Shown: piece after piece, positions 25,033 through 34,366 of the stretch
Position numbering within the stretch: position 1 is the stretch's first letter
Layout: each line of letters begins with the position of its first letter
DNA from: Pseudomonas fulva NBRC 16637 = DSM 17717
GTDB lineage: Bacteria > Pseudomonadota > Gammaproteobacteria > Pseudomonadales > Pseudomonadaceae
Assembly (NCBI RefSeq): GCF_000730565.1
Contig: NZ_BBIQ01000024.1
Span: 1 to 64,000, forward strand
Direction of reading: 5' to 3'
DNA: 64,000 nt
Position numbers and translations under genes: made by a program
Notes under the pieces: generated by a model
Database searches by the model: none
What the model saw: only the letters and a program-made list of their open reading frames with translations
What the model was told of the DNA's origin: nothing

Positions 25033-26379
25033 ATGGAATCAGCCCAGGACAAGCAAGGCCGCATTCTGCTGGTGGATGACGAGTCCGCGATCCTGCGCAC
25101 CTTCCGCTACTGCCTGGAAGACGAGGGCTATAGCGTGGCGACCGCCAACAGCGCCACTCAGGCGGAGAGCCTGCTGCAGCGCCAGGTGTTCGACCTGTGC
25201 TTCCTTGACCTGCGCCTTGGCGAAGACAATGGCCTGGACGTGTTGGCCCAGATGCGCGTTCAGGCGCCGTGGATGCGTGTGGTCATCGTGACCGCCCACT
25301 CCGCCATCGATACAGCGGTCGATGCCATCCAGGCCGGCGCCGCCGACTACCTGGTCAAGCCTTGCAGTCCAGACCAGTTGCGCCTGGCCACAGCCAAGCA
25401 ACTGGAGGTGCGCCAGCTTTCCGCCCGCCTGGAAGCCTTGGAAGGCGAAGTGCGCAAGCCCAAGGATGGCCTCGACTCCCACAGCCCGGCCATGATGGTC
25501 GTACTGGAAACAGCCCGCCAGGTGGCAACCACTGATGCCAACATCCTGATCCTGGGCGAATCCGGGACCGGCAAGGGTGAGTTGGCTCGCGCCATCCACG
25601 GCTGGAGCAAGCGCGCACGCAAGGCCTGCGTGACCATCAACTGCCCGTCGCTCAATGCCGAGCTGATGGAAAGCGAATTGTTCGGTCACACGCGAGGGGC
25701 CTTTACCGGCGCCAGCGAAAGCACCCTTGGCCGAGTCAACCAGGCGGACGGCGGCACCTTGTTCCTCGATGAAATCGGTGACTTCCCCCTGACCCTGCAA
25801 CCCAAGTTGCTGCGCTTTATCCAGGACAAGGAATATGAGCGTGTTGGCGACCCGGTCACCCGCCGGGCCGATGTGCGCATTCTCGCCGCCACCAACCTCA
25901 ACCTTGAAGAAATGGTGCGCGAGGGTCGTTTCCGCGAAGACCTGCTCTACCGCCTGAACGTCATTACCTTGCACCTGCCGCCCCTGCGCGAGCGCAGTGA
26001 AGACATCCTCACGCTTGCCGACCGCTTTCTGGCGCGCTTCGTCAAGGAATACTCAAGGCCGGCCCGCGGTTTCAGTGAGGAAGCACGTGCAGCGCTGCTC
26101 AATTATCGCTGGCCGGGCAACATTCGCGAATTGCGTAACGTGATCGAGCGGGCCAGCATCATCTGCCCCCAGGAAAAGGTCGAGATCAGCCATCTGGGCA
26201 TGGGCGAGCAACCGGCCAGCAACGCGCCGCGCGTAGGGGCCGCCTTGAGCCTGGATGAGCTTGAGCGCGCGCACATCGGCGCTGTGCTGGCCGCCAGCGA
26301 CACGCTCGACCAAGCCGCCAAGACCCTCGGAATCGACGCATCGACCCTGTATCGCAAGAGTAAGCAGTACAACCTGTGA
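25033..26379 (+). CDS. algB: AlgB, NtrC-family response regulator
   Basis: This is a 448-residue regulator with receiver, AAA+ sigma54-interaction and Fis-type HTH domains, matching P. aeruginosa AlgB in length and gene order with kinB. The phospho-acceptor is Asp59 (DLCFLDLRLGEDNG). Walker A is GESGTGKG, and the sigma54-contact loop is GAFTGA within HTRGAFTGASES. The C-terminal HTH reads LDQAAKTLGIDASTLYRKSK. AlgB activates alginate genes and represses others in P. aeruginosa. The ATG at 25033 has AAAGGAG upstream. It is translationally coupled to kinB. Confidence 0.93.
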   Translation: MESAQDKQGRILLVDDESAILRTFRYCLEDEGYSVATANSATQAESLLQRQVFDLCFLDLRLGEDNGLDVLAQMRVQAPWMRVVIVTAHSAIDTAVDAIQAGAADYLVKPCSPDQLRLATAKQLEVRQLSARLEALEGEVRKPKDGLDSHSPAMMVVLETARQVATTDANILILGESGTGKGELARAIHGWSKRARKACVTINCPSLNAELMESELFGHTRGAFTGASESTLGRVNQADGGTLFLDEIGDFPLTLQPKLLRFIQDKEYERVGDPVTRRADVRILAATNLNLEEMVREGRFREDLLYRLNVITLHLPPLRERSEDILTLADRFLARFVKEYSRPARGFSEEARAALLNYRWPGNIRELRNVIERASIICPQEKVEISHLGMGEQPASNAPRVGAALSLDELERAHIGAVLAASDTLDQAAKTLGIDASTLYRKSKQYNL

Positions 26380-28157
26380 AGTGGCCGACCATGAAGCTGC
26401 GCACGCGGCTCTTTCTCAGCATCTCGGCGCTGGTCACGGTCGCCCTGTTGGGGTTGCTACTCGGCCTGGTCAGTGTCCTGCAGATGGCTTCGGCCCAGCA
26501 GGCGCTGGTTCGCGACACCAACCACTCGCTGGATGTAGGGCTAAAGCTACGCCAGAACCTGGGTGAGCAGCTTATCCTGCTGCTGGATACGGACACGGCT
26601 CCAGGTCAGTTGCAAACGCTGCAAGACGACTTCCAACGCCTGCTCGACCAAGGCCTGGCCGACGGTGGCCAGCGGCCAGGGTTCAGCGAAGCCCGCGACC
26701 ACTACCAGGCATTTCTCGAGGCTTACCACGCCACCCCAGCGCCCTCGCGCAGCCTGGCCGTGGACCAGCCACTGGGCGCCGCATTCAATCAAGTGCGTAC
26801 CGACCTGATCGATTCCCACAAACAAGCGCTGGCCAACATCGCTCGCAGCGAAGAACAAAGCCGTGCCCGCGCACTGCTGGTAGGCGGCGTGCTGGGCCTG
26901 ATGGGCCTGGTGGTCCTGGTTTTGGGCTTCATCACGGCCCACAACATTGCCCGCCGATTCGGCCAGCCCATCGAGGCCCTGGCCAAGGCAGCCGATCAGC
27001 TGGGCAAGGGCAATTTCGATGTCACACTCCCGATCACTCAAGCCAGCGAACTGAACCAGCTCACGCGTCGCTTCGGGATCATGGCCGACGCCCTGCGCAA
27101 GCACCAGGCCACCAATGTCGACGAATTGCTCGCCGGGCAGCAGCGCCTGCAAGCCGTGCTCGACAGTATCGATGATGGCCTGCTGATCATCGACCGACAG
27201 GGCCTGCTTGAGCACCTGAACCCGGTTGCTCAACGCCAACTGGGCTGGAACGACAGCCGCGTTGGCAGCAGCCTGGCCGAAGCCCTGGAACGACCTGAAC
27301 TGGAACAGCAACTGTGCCAGGTGCTACGCGGCGGCAGTCTGGACCGCCAACCGGACGACCTTCACATCGACGTTGACGAGGAAACGCGTCTGTTGACCTA
27401 TAGCTTGACGCCCGTCAGCCATCCTCAGGGCCCGATCCTGGGCGCCGTGATGGTGCTGCACGATGTGACCGAACAGCGTGCCTTCGAGCGGGTGCGCAGC
27501 GAGTTCGTGCTACGCGCCTCCCACGAGCTGCGTACGCCTGTCACCGGTATGCACATGGCGTTCGGCTTGCTGCGCGAACGGGTCAAGTTTCCCGAGGAAG
27601 CGCGTGAATACGATCTGCTGGAAACCATTGGCGAAGAAATGCAGCGCCTGACCCAGTTGATCAACGACTTGCTCAACTTCAGCCGCTATCAAAGCGGTCT
27701 GCAAAAGCTCGAGCTGGCGCCCTGTGCCATCGATGAATTGCTGGAGCGGGCGCAAGTGCGCTTCGCCGATCAGGCGGGCCAGAAGCAGATCGAACTGGTC
27801 TTGGCCCTGGAACCGCCACTGCCGCGCATCCAGGCTGACGTTGCTCAGCTCGACCGCGTGCTGGACAACCTGCTGCACAATGCGGTCAGGCACACCCCCC
27901 AGGGCGGGCGCATCCGCCTGCATGCGCGCCGCCATGCCGAACGCGTGATCATCAGTGTCGAGGACACGGGCGAGGGTATCGCCTATGGTCAGCAGGGCCG
28001 CATCTTCGAGCCGTTCGTGCAAGTGGGCCGCAAGAAGGGCGGGGCCGGCCTGGGACTGGCCCTGTGCAAGGAAATCGTGCAGTTGCACGGTGGGCGCATG
28101 GGCGTCTTCTCGCGACCAGGTGAAGGTACCCAGTTCTACCTGGCCCTGCCGGTCTGA
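26376..28157 (+). CDS. kinB: KinB sensor histidine kinase
   Basis: This 593-residue membrane sensor has two transmembrane segments (about residues 12-38 and 167-188) enclosing a helical periplasmic domain. HAMP, PAS (about 255-365), HisKA and HATPase_c domains follow. The phospho-accepting histidine is His383 in LRASHELRTPVTG, and the ATP-binding G boxes are DTGEGIAY and KKGGAGLGLAL. The GTG start at 26376 overlaps the algB stop; an in-frame ATG at 26391 is an alternative start. KinB acts as kinase and phosphatase on AlgB. Confidence 0.93.
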   Translation: MKWPTMKLRTRLFLSISALVTVALLGLLLGLVSVLQMASAQQALVRDTNHSLDVGLKLRQNLGEQLILLLDTDTAPGQLQTLQDDFQRLLDQGLADGGQRPGFSEARDHYQAFLEAYHATPAPSRSLAVDQPLGAAFNQVRTDLIDSHKQALANIARSEEQSRARALLVGGVLGLMGLVVLVLGFITAHNIARRFGQPIEALAKAADQLGKGNFDVTLPITQASELNQLTRRFGIMADALRKHQATNVDELLAGQQRLQAVLDSIDDGLLIIDRQGLLEHLNPVAQRQLGWNDSRVGSSLAEALERPELEQQLCQVLRGGSLDRQPDDLHIDVDEETRLLTYSLTPVSHPQGPILGAVMVLHDVTEQRAFERVRSEFVLRASHELRTPVTGMHMAFGLLRERVKFPEEAREYDLLETIGEEMQRLTQLINDLLNFSRYQSGLQKLELAPCAIDELLERAQVRFADQAGQKQIELVLALEPPLPRIQADVAQLDRVLDNLLHNAVRHTPQGGRIRLHARRHAERVIISVEDTGEGIAYGQQGRIFEPFVQVGRKKGGAGLGLALCKEIVQLHGGRMGVFSRPGEGTQFYLALPV

Positions 28158-28172
28158 CGCTCGCAAGGCCTG

Positions 28173-29786
28173 TCAGGCCTGTCTGCCCCGTGGCAACTTA
28201 TCCCGCGTGACCAGCTCGGCAAACTGCCGGGCCGTCAGGGCCTTGGCGAACAGCCAGCCCTGGCCGTACTTCACCCCTTCGCCAAGCAGCAGCAGCGCCT
28301 GGTCCTCACGCTCGATACCTTCGGCGATCACCCGTAGATGCAGGTCGTGGGCCATGCGGATGATATGGGGTGCCACACCGCTGCTGGCGGCATCGTGGCC
28401 CAGCGCATCGATGAATGCCTTGTCGATTTTCAGGCAATCCACGGGCAAGGTCTGAAGGTAGGCCAGGCTGCAATAACCCGTGCCGAAATCGTCGATCAGC
28501 ACTTGATGGCCCTCGGCGCGCAACGCTTGCAAGTTTTCGCGCGCCACCACCACATCGATCAGGCCCCGTTCGGTCACCTCGAAAGCGATCTGCCTCGGGG
28601 CCACCCGGTGCAGCGCCAGCAGGCGCGCCGCCACTTCCCCAACACGCGGAACCATCACGTCGCACGCCGCCAGGTTCACCGAGATGTAGAGCATGGGCCT
28701 TGAGCGCAACAGAGGGCCGAGTTGCTCAAGGACGCGTCGCAGGACGAAGTCGGTGATTTCACGGATCTGCCCGGTATTCTCGGCCAGCGGTATGAACAGC
28801 TCAGGGCTGGTCAGGCTGCCATCGGGACGACGCCAGCGCACCAATGCCTCGGCGCCGACACAGCGCCTGCTGTCGAGCTCGAAAATCGGCTGGTAGAGCA
28901 CTTGCAGCTGGCCACGACTCAGCGCTTGCTGAAGCTCCGAGCTCATGGAGCGTCGCTGTTGAGCCAATTGCAGGACCAGCCAGCCAATGCAACAAGCTCC
29001 CAGTACGCTGCCTGGAAACAGCAGCCACAGGGCGCCATTCATGCGCAGGGGGAGACTTGCGCGTGGTGCAATCAGAACCAACTGGTAATCAGGAGACTTG
29101 GTGGGCATGCGATAGATGAGACGATCGCTGAACTCCAGCAACGTTTTGTGACTGGTCGACCACACAGAAGGCGGTGGCCACACCTGGGGCGGGCCCAGCA
29201 CCGGGATCGCCCGAGCACCGTTGTCCAGCACGACCAACAAGCTCCCGCCCGGAGGCAAATCCACTACATCGGTCAGATGCCCACGGGACGTGGACACCAG
29301 AAACCGGCCACGCCCCAACATCAGGGCGGCAAGGTTTTCGTCGGGCTCGGTGGTGGTGTTGAGCCAGTAGCTGTAGACCGGCCCCTTGATGTCTGGCGGG
29401 CGCAGCGGCACGAAAGCCCGCTCGTCACCTCGGTTCGAGCAGGCAACATTACCGTCGACATAGGCCGCCTCGTAGATGAACCGTGAACTCAAGCCGATCT
29501 GCTGCAAGGCCGTCAGCATGGCGGGGCCGCAGCCACGCAAAGGTTGCGTCTCCAATAAGTCCACACCTTCGCGCAACTGCCCGAATACCTGTTCCAGTCG
29601 TTCCAGAAAACGCTCGCCCTGAGCATTCATCTGTTCGCTCTCACTTTGCTTCATCTGCTGCAACGCAATGGCGATGCTGGCGGTTAGCAATAGGGCGGCA
29701 CTGGCGATTGCCGCCAAAGCGGCAAGCATCCAGGGGCGGTAGAAAAATTGGCGCAAGGCCGCTAGGCGATCAGGCATCGAAGGCAT
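28173..29786 (-). CDS. CSS-motif/EAL cyclic-di-GMP phosphodiesterase
   Basis: From the ATG at 29786 this is a 537-residue protein. Two transmembrane helices (about residues 18-40 and 225-245) flank a periplasmic CSS-motif sensor domain with conserved cysteines (PLRGCG and NVACSNRGDE), a redox-sensitive type linked to DsbA-family oxidation. The cytoplasmic EAL domain keeps EALVRW, DDFGTGYCSL and KIDKAF, so it is probably active in c-di-GMP hydrolysis. The start is uncertain: TTG 29816, ATG 29786 and ATG 29777 are all in frame and none has a strong ribosome binding site. Confidence 0.87.
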   Translation of the reverse strand: MPSMPDRLAALRQFFYRPWMLAALAAIASAALLLTASIAIALQQMKQSESEQMNAQGERFLERLEQVFGQLREGVDLLETQPLRGCGPAMLTALQQIGLSSRFIYEAAYVDGNVACSNRGDERAFVPLRPPDIKGPVYSYWLNTTTEPDENLAALMLGRGRFLVSTSRGHLTDVVDLPPGGSLLVVLDNGARAIPVLGPPQVWPPPSVWSTSHKTLLEFSDRLIYRMPTKSPDYQLVLIAPRASLPLRMNGALWLLFPGSVLGACCIGWLVLQLAQQRRSMSSELQQALSRGQLQVLYQPIFELDSRRCVGAEALVRWRRPDGSLTSPELFIPLAENTGQIREITDFVLRRVLEQLGPLLRSRPMLYISVNLAACDVMVPRVGEVAARLLALHRVAPRQIAFEVTERGLIDVVVARENLQALRAEGHQVLIDDFGTGYCSLAYLQTLPVDCLKIDKAFIDALGHDAASSGVAPHIIRMAHDLHLRVIAEGIEREDQALLLLGEGVKYGQGWLFAKALTARQFAELVTRDKLPRGRQA

Positions 29787-29881
29787 CCAGTTGATTACCA
29801 AGGTATAGCAACTCAATGGACAATTACCTTTGCCGTTTAGCGCTTCGCTTGCGCGAGGACCAAACGGCAGCCGTCAACGCT

Positions 29882-30670
29882 TTACCGCATGCGGTTGAGC
29901 ACCTCGAGCATGGCGGCCGTCTGCGCATCGGGCTGGCCGTCGAAGCGTTGAGGTCGGAAGCGCATCTGGAACGCCGCGATCACGTGCTGAGTCTGGACAT
30001 CGAGCACGCCCGTCTGCTCGATGGCGTAGCCAAATCGGGCAAGCGCCTGCTGGTACCATCCAACCGTAGGAGGATTGACCTCGAAGTAGGCCTGCTGGCG
30101 AGCCACGCTAGAGGCGTCAGGCCACACACCCAGGCCGGCGTCGGCCAAACGTTTCCACGGGAACAGCGGGCCGGGGTCCTGCTTGCGCAGTGGGGCGATG
30201 TCGCTATGGCCAATGATGTGCCGAGGCTCGATGCCATTACGCTTGACGATATCCTTGAGCAGCGCGATCAGCGACTGGATCTGCGCTTCGCTGTAGGGGT
30301 GCCATACCCGCCCGGCAGGCGTATCGGTAAAGCCAGCGTTGACGATCTCGATACCGATGGACGATGAATTCAACCAGGTTCTGCCTTGCCACTGGCTGTC
30401 GCCAGCGTGCCAGGCCCGCCTGCTTTCATCCACCAATTGGTAGACAGTTGCGGGGCCATCACCGATCAGGTAGTGGCTGCTGACCTCGCCATGGGTCAGC
30501 AACGCCAACGAGCGCTCCAGTGAAGCATTGGTATAGTGCAGCACCACGAACTGAATGCGGTTGTCTTGGTTGGCTGACGGGTGGCTGCGGTCGATGCGCA
30601 AGCCCGTGGAGCAACCGGCGACAGTCAGCAGCAGCAGGGTGATCAGTGATTTTTTCAGCGTGGAAAGCAC
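29882..30670 (-). CDS. AmpDh2-like N-acetylmuramoyl-L-alanine amidase, lipoprotein
   Basis: This 262-residue Amidase_2 family protein has a lipobox (LLLLTVAGC, Cys20). It is therefore tethered in the periplasm, unlike cytosolic AmpD. Zinc ligands are His in FVVLHYTNA and the His/Asp pair in IIGHSDIAPLRKQDPGPLF; the C-terminal 75 residues form a peptidoglycan-binding-like domain. It cleaves the amide bond between N-acetylmuramic acid and L-alanine. The P. aeruginosa order kinB-ampDh2-GGDEF is kept here, with an EAL gene between them. Confidence 0.88.
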   Translation of the reverse strand: MLSTLKKSLITLLLLTVAGCSTGLRIDRSHPSANQDNRIQFVVLHYTNASLERSLALLTHGEVSSHYLIGDGPATVYQLVDESRRAWHAGDSQWQGRTWLNSSSIGIEIVNAGFTDTPAGRVWHPYSEAQIQSLIALLKDIVKRNGIEPRHIIGHSDIAPLRKQDPGPLFPWKRLADAGLGVWPDASSVARQQAYFEVNPPTVGWYQQALARFGYAIEQTGVLDVQTQHVIAAFQMRFRPQRFDGQPDAQTAAMLEVLNRMR

Positions 30671-30746
30671 GGCAGTGGCCTCAGCGAATAAGCGCTACAG
30701 TATAACGCTCTCCCCGCATCTGCGCTCGCCCTTGCCAGGCGCTCGG

Positions 30747-32621
30747 TCAGTGCTGCTCCACGCAGTTGCGCCCCCGTTGCTTGGCACGGTAAAGCGCTGC
30801 GTCGGCACGCTTGAGCACCTGATCGGCCACCTCGCCAGGCCTGAACGCGCTCAACCCGATGGACGTGGATACCACCACCCGCTCCCCCTTGAAGTGAAAC
30901 GGGCAGGCCTCTACGGCAAGGCGCATCGTTTCGACGACCTGTAACGCGTCTGCCGGCGAGGTGTCGGGCAGCAGCAGCACGAACTCCTCGCCCCCGAAGC
31001 GGGCAATGAAATCCTGGCCCCGCAGCCGTTTGCGCAACTGATCGGCCACGATCTTCAGTACCTTATCACCGGCCAGATGCCCATAGCCGTCGTTGATCTG
31101 CTTGAAATGATCCAGGTCCAGAATCGCCATGGCCAAGTCGCCGCCGTTTTCCTGCCAGCGCTGCATCTCGCGCTCGATTTGCTCGCTCCAGGCCGCACGA
31201 TTGGGCAAGCCGGTCAGTGGGTCAAGCAACGCCTTCTGCCGCTGCTCCTCCAGGTGCTCACGGTAACCCAGCGCTTCCTGCTCCATGCTGGCCACGCGCT
31301 CGGACAGCCCCTGCAGACGCCCAGCCAGCGCCTGCTCGCGGCGATCGCGCTCGTGCTGGTGCTGGTCCATCGTCATCAGCAAGCCTTCGAGCCGGCTTTC
31401 GAGCAGGTGCTTCAAGCTCGATACGTCTGCGGCGCCTTGCATGTCGGTTTGCAGCCCGTCCACCTGCTCACGCAATTGCGTATCCAGTTCGCGTGCCGCA
31501 CTGCTGTTGTCGGCGTGACCTGCGCTGGCGGCCTGCAAGTGGCCGTGGAAACCCTCGAGCCGCTCATTGAGCAATTGCAGATAGGTTTCGAACTCATGCT
31601 GGCCGCTGTCGGAGATCGCCAGCAACAACACGGCAAGATCATCCAGCACCGGAATCAACTCGTACCAGTTCATGCCGCGCGCCACCCGTTCGCGCATCGC
31701 CTGCGCCTGCGCCTTGTGGCGGTCCGGCAGGCTCAGGTCATCCAGCAGACCGAGCAGCGTCTGCTCGATATGGGCGGCCACCTGGCTGTATGGCGGCTCG
31801 ACTGCGTAGGGCAGGGCATAGGCCTCTTGGTCAGACAACGGGACATCAGCCAAAGGGGTCGAATCATCCTCACCCCCACTTTGCAATGGCACGTCCATTG
31901 CCGGACCAGGTGCCGGGGGCACGGGCGGCGGCTCGCCACCCGACATTTGTTCAGACTCGATCAGTGACGGGGACGCATCGCTGTCCTCATGCCCATCGTG
32001 CTGAGGGACAATGGACGCTTCCTGAACCAGGGGCTGCGAGGCAGCAGGGACGAGGCCCGGCGCCTGCTCGCTGGCGGCCTCGACGGGCGCCAGGTCATCG
32101 CGACCTTTGAACAACCGCTGCAAAAAGCCGCCCCGCGAACTGGCTTCGGGCCTGTCCAGCGCGGCCAGCGCACGCCCTTGCAGCCCACTGAGTTCCCCCA
32201 GCAGCGGCGGCAGATCGCGAGACTGGGTGACACCGGCCTCCAGCCGCTTGGCAAGCTTCTTCAACGGCCTGGAGACATCGCTGGTCAACGGCAGGCCTTG
32301 CAACTGATCGACCAGTGCCGTCAGCGCATCGCCCACTTGGTTCATGCGGGTTTCGCGGCGCTGCTCAGACTCCAGTACCGCTTTTTCAAGACGGGGGATA
32401 AGGCCGGCAAGCCCGGCATCCATGTTGTCACTGCGAATGACCTCGCGCATTTCCTTCATGCACTGGTCGACGACCTTGTCGCTGCCCTCAGCGGCTAACG
32501 TACTGCGAACCAGGCCTCGGCGCAGCAAGTCCAGGCGCGCCTCCCAGCGACGTTCGAGCCTCTCCTGTTGCTCAATGCTTATCAGGTATTTTTCTTTCCA
32601 GCGCTCGGCTTCTTCGGTCAT
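30747..32621 (-). CDS. DgcP-like GGDEF diguanylate cyclase
   Basis: From the ATG at 32621 this is a 624-residue cytoplasmic protein. It has a long helical N-terminal part, a low-complexity Pro/Glu/Ser linker (about residues 205-300), a second helical part with coiled coil (about 400-470), and a C-terminal GGDEF domain. The active site reads GGEEF (543-547), and an allosteric I-site, RGQD (534-537), sits five residues before it, so product inhibition is expected. Gene order and architecture match P. aeruginosa DgcP (PA5487), which acts at the pole and needs FimV. The start 26 codons upstream lacks support. Confidence 0.88.
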   Translation of the reverse strand: MTEEAERWKEKYLISIEQQERLERRWEARLDLLRRGLVRSTLAAEGSDKVVDQCMKEMREVIRSDNMDAGLAGLIPRLEKAVLESEQRRETRMNQVGDALTALVDQLQGLPLTSDVSRPLKKLAKRLEAGVTQSRDLPPLLGELSGLQGRALAALDRPEASSRGGFLQRLFKGRDDLAPVEAASEQAPGLVPAASQPLVQEASIVPQHDGHEDSDASPSLIESEQMSGGEPPPVPPAPGPAMDVPLQSGGEDDSTPLADVPLSDQEAYALPYAVEPPYSQVAAHIEQTLLGLLDDLSLPDRHKAQAQAMRERVARGMNWYELIPVLDDLAVLLLAISDSGQHEFETYLQLLNERLEGFHGHLQAASAGHADNSSAARELDTQLREQVDGLQTDMQGAADVSSLKHLLESRLEGLLMTMDQHQHERDRREQALAGRLQGLSERVASMEQEALGYREHLEEQRQKALLDPLTGLPNRAAWSEQIEREMQRWQENGGDLAMAILDLDHFKQINDGYGHLAGDKVLKIVADQLRKRLRGQDFIARFGGEEFVLLLPDTSPADALQVVETMRLAVEACPFHFKGERVVVSTSIGLSAFRPGEVADQVLKRADAALYRAKQRGRNCVEQH

Positions 32622-32716
32622 GCCTGTGTCCGCACGGGTGATACAACTGGGGCTGTCTGATACACACTGTCGGCGCGTGCCCGGGACACTTGAGGGCAAG
32701 CGAGGCGTCAGTTGAT

Positions 32717-33571
32717 TCAGCTCAAGGCCGGCAGCGTATCCACAGTCAATGCATCAGGCAATCGGATCTCGACGGCCACAGGAAGATGGTCGGAAATCGG
32801 CTGGGCCAGCACTTCGACTCTTTCCAGGGTAAGGCTCGGGCTGAGCAGGATATGGTCCAGGCAGCGCTGTGGTCGCCAACTGGGGAAGGTGGCCTCCACC
32901 TGAGGCGCAATCAGGCCAAGGTCGCGCAACGGTGAATGCTCGAGCAGGTCGGTAGCATGGGTGTTCATGTCCCCCATCAACACCTGATGGCGATACCCGC
33001 CGATCAGTTCGCGGATGTAGGCCAGCTGCAGTGCACGGGTCTTGGCGCCCAAGGCCAAGTGCATCATGACTACGATCAGCGCATCCTCACCCTCGCCGAA
33101 GCGCACCAGGATAGCCCCGCGCCCTGCTGGGCCAGGCAGTGGGTGATCCTCGAGTTGGTGAGGCTTCAAGCGACTGAGTACGCCATTACTGTGCTGAGCG
33201 AAGCGCCCAAGGTTGCGATTGAGCTGTTGGTACCAATAGGGGAAGGCACCCAGTTGGGCCAGATGCTCGACCTGATTGACATAGCCCGAGCGCAAGCTGC
33301 CCCCATCCGCCTCTTGCAGGGCCACCAGGTCGAAGTCCCCAAGCAACTTACCGATTTTCTGCAAGTTGCTGGCTCGGCCAGTGTGCGGCAGCAGGTGCTG
33401 CCAGCTGCGCGTCAGGTAATGCCGATAGCGCTCGGTACTAATGCCCACCTGGATGTTGAAGCTGAGCAGCCGCAGACGACCATCTTCTGGCAAGCCGGGG
33501 GCTTGCAAGTGATGCTCGTTGACCTGCGGCTGGGGCAGGGCAACGCCGCGCGTGACCCGTAGGCGAGGCAT
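32717..33571 (-). CDS. Endonuclease/exonuclease/phosphatase family protein
   Basis: This 284-residue protein has the EEP fold of metal-dependent phosphodiesterases. Visible motifs are LLSFNIQVG (Asn), LVALQEADGG (Glu, metal ligand), VLMGDMNTHATD (Asp/Asn), and LDHILLSP with ISDHLPVAVEI (catalytic Asp-His pair). No signal peptide is evident. It starts 11 bases after dsbA on the same strand and probably shares its transcript. The substrate is unknown: nucleic acid, phospholipid and phosphoinositide-type substrates all occur in the family. Confidence 0.85.
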   Translation of the reverse strand: MPRLRVTRGVALPQPQVNEHHLQAPGLPEDGRLRLLSFNIQVGISTERYRHYLTRSWQHLLPHTGRASNLQKIGKLLGDFDLVALQEADGGSLRSGYVNQVEHLAQLGAFPYWYQQLNRNLGRFAQHSNGVLSRLKPHQLEDHPLPGPAGRGAILVRFGEGEDALIVVMMHLALGAKTRALQLAYIRELIGGYRHQVLMGDMNTHATDLLEHSPLRDLGLIAPQVEATFPSWRPQRCLDHILLSPSLTLERVEVLAQPISDHLPVAVEIRLPDALTVDTLPALS

Positions 33572-33582
33572 GGTTGCGCTGC

Positions 33583-34215
33583 CTATTTGGCAGCGCGCTC
33601 CTTGTCGATCAGCTGGTCGGCCACGTTGAGGACGCCCTCTGGTCCGCCAGCGGTGCCCAGGTCGAAGCGGTACTTACCGTTGACCACCATGCTGGGAACG
33701 CCAGTGATTTCATACTTCTTGGCCAGTTCTTTCGCCTGGTTGACCTGGCCCTTGATGGCGAAAGAGTTGTAGGTGGCCAGGAACTTGTCCTTGTCCACCC
33801 CCTGCGGTGCCAGGAAAGCGGCCATGTCTTCTGGGTCTGTCAGGCGCTTGTGCTGGTTCTGGATGGCGTCGAATACCGCCGCGTGCACCTTGTGCTCGAC
33901 GCCCATCGCTTCCAGAGTCAGGAACATCTGGCCATGGGCATCCCAAGGGCCACCGAACATGGCCGGCACACGCTTGAAGTTGACGTCCTTGGGCAGCTTG
34001 TCGACCCACGGGTTGATGACAGGCTCGAAGTGATAGCAATGCGGGCAGCCATACCAGAACAACTCGACCACTTCGATCTTGCCAGGCACGGAAACCGGAA
34101 CCGGGTTGCTCAGCTCGACATACTCCTTGCCGGCTACAGGCTCTGCGGCCTGAACGGAAGTCATACCAAGTACGCTGGCAGCGACCAGCGCAGCGCTGAG
34201 AATCAGTTTACGCAT
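33583..34215 (-). CDS. dsbA: Thiol:disulfide interchange protein DsbA
   Basis: This 210-residue periplasmic oxidoreductase has a signal peptide (MRKLILSAALVAASVLGMTSVQA) and a thioredoxin fold with the active site CPHC (ELFWYGCPHCYHFEP), the classic DsbA dipeptide. The cis-proline loop is TGVPSMVVNGKYR. It introduces disulfides into exported proteins and is reoxidised by DsbB. It follows the cytochrome c4 gene in genomic order but is separated from it by a terminator. Disulfide-bearing neighbours include the Ivy-type and CSS-EAL proteins. Confidence 0.95.
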   Translation of the reverse strand: MRKLILSAALVAASVLGMTSVQAAEPVAGKEYVELSNPVPVSVPGKIEVVELFWYGCPHCYHFEPVINPWVDKLPKDVNFKRVPAMFGGPWDAHGQMFLTLEAMGVEHKVHAAVFDAIQNQHKRLTDPEDMAAFLAPQGVDKDKFLATYNSFAIKGQVNQAKELAKKYEITGVPSMVVNGKYRFDLGTAGGPEGVLNVADQLIDKERAAK

Positions 34216-34310
34216 GCTTTACTCCTGAGCAGTCATGGGTCGCCACGGCACGACCTGGATTGAGACAGGCCGGGAAGGGCTCTAGTTCTGTAGTGTAACG
34301 GCTGCGGACG

Positions 34311-34337
34311 AAAAAAAGGGCAGCCGCGCCGCCCTTT
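34311..34337 (-). terminator. Rho-independent terminator of the cytochrome c4 gene
   Basis: AAAGGGC (34331-34337, minus strand) pairs with GCCCTTT (34315-34321), with further GC pairs inside. A run of seven T follows on the minus strand. Confidence 0.9.
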
Positions 34338-34366
34338 CATCTTTGGCTTTCAACATTAACCGGGCA

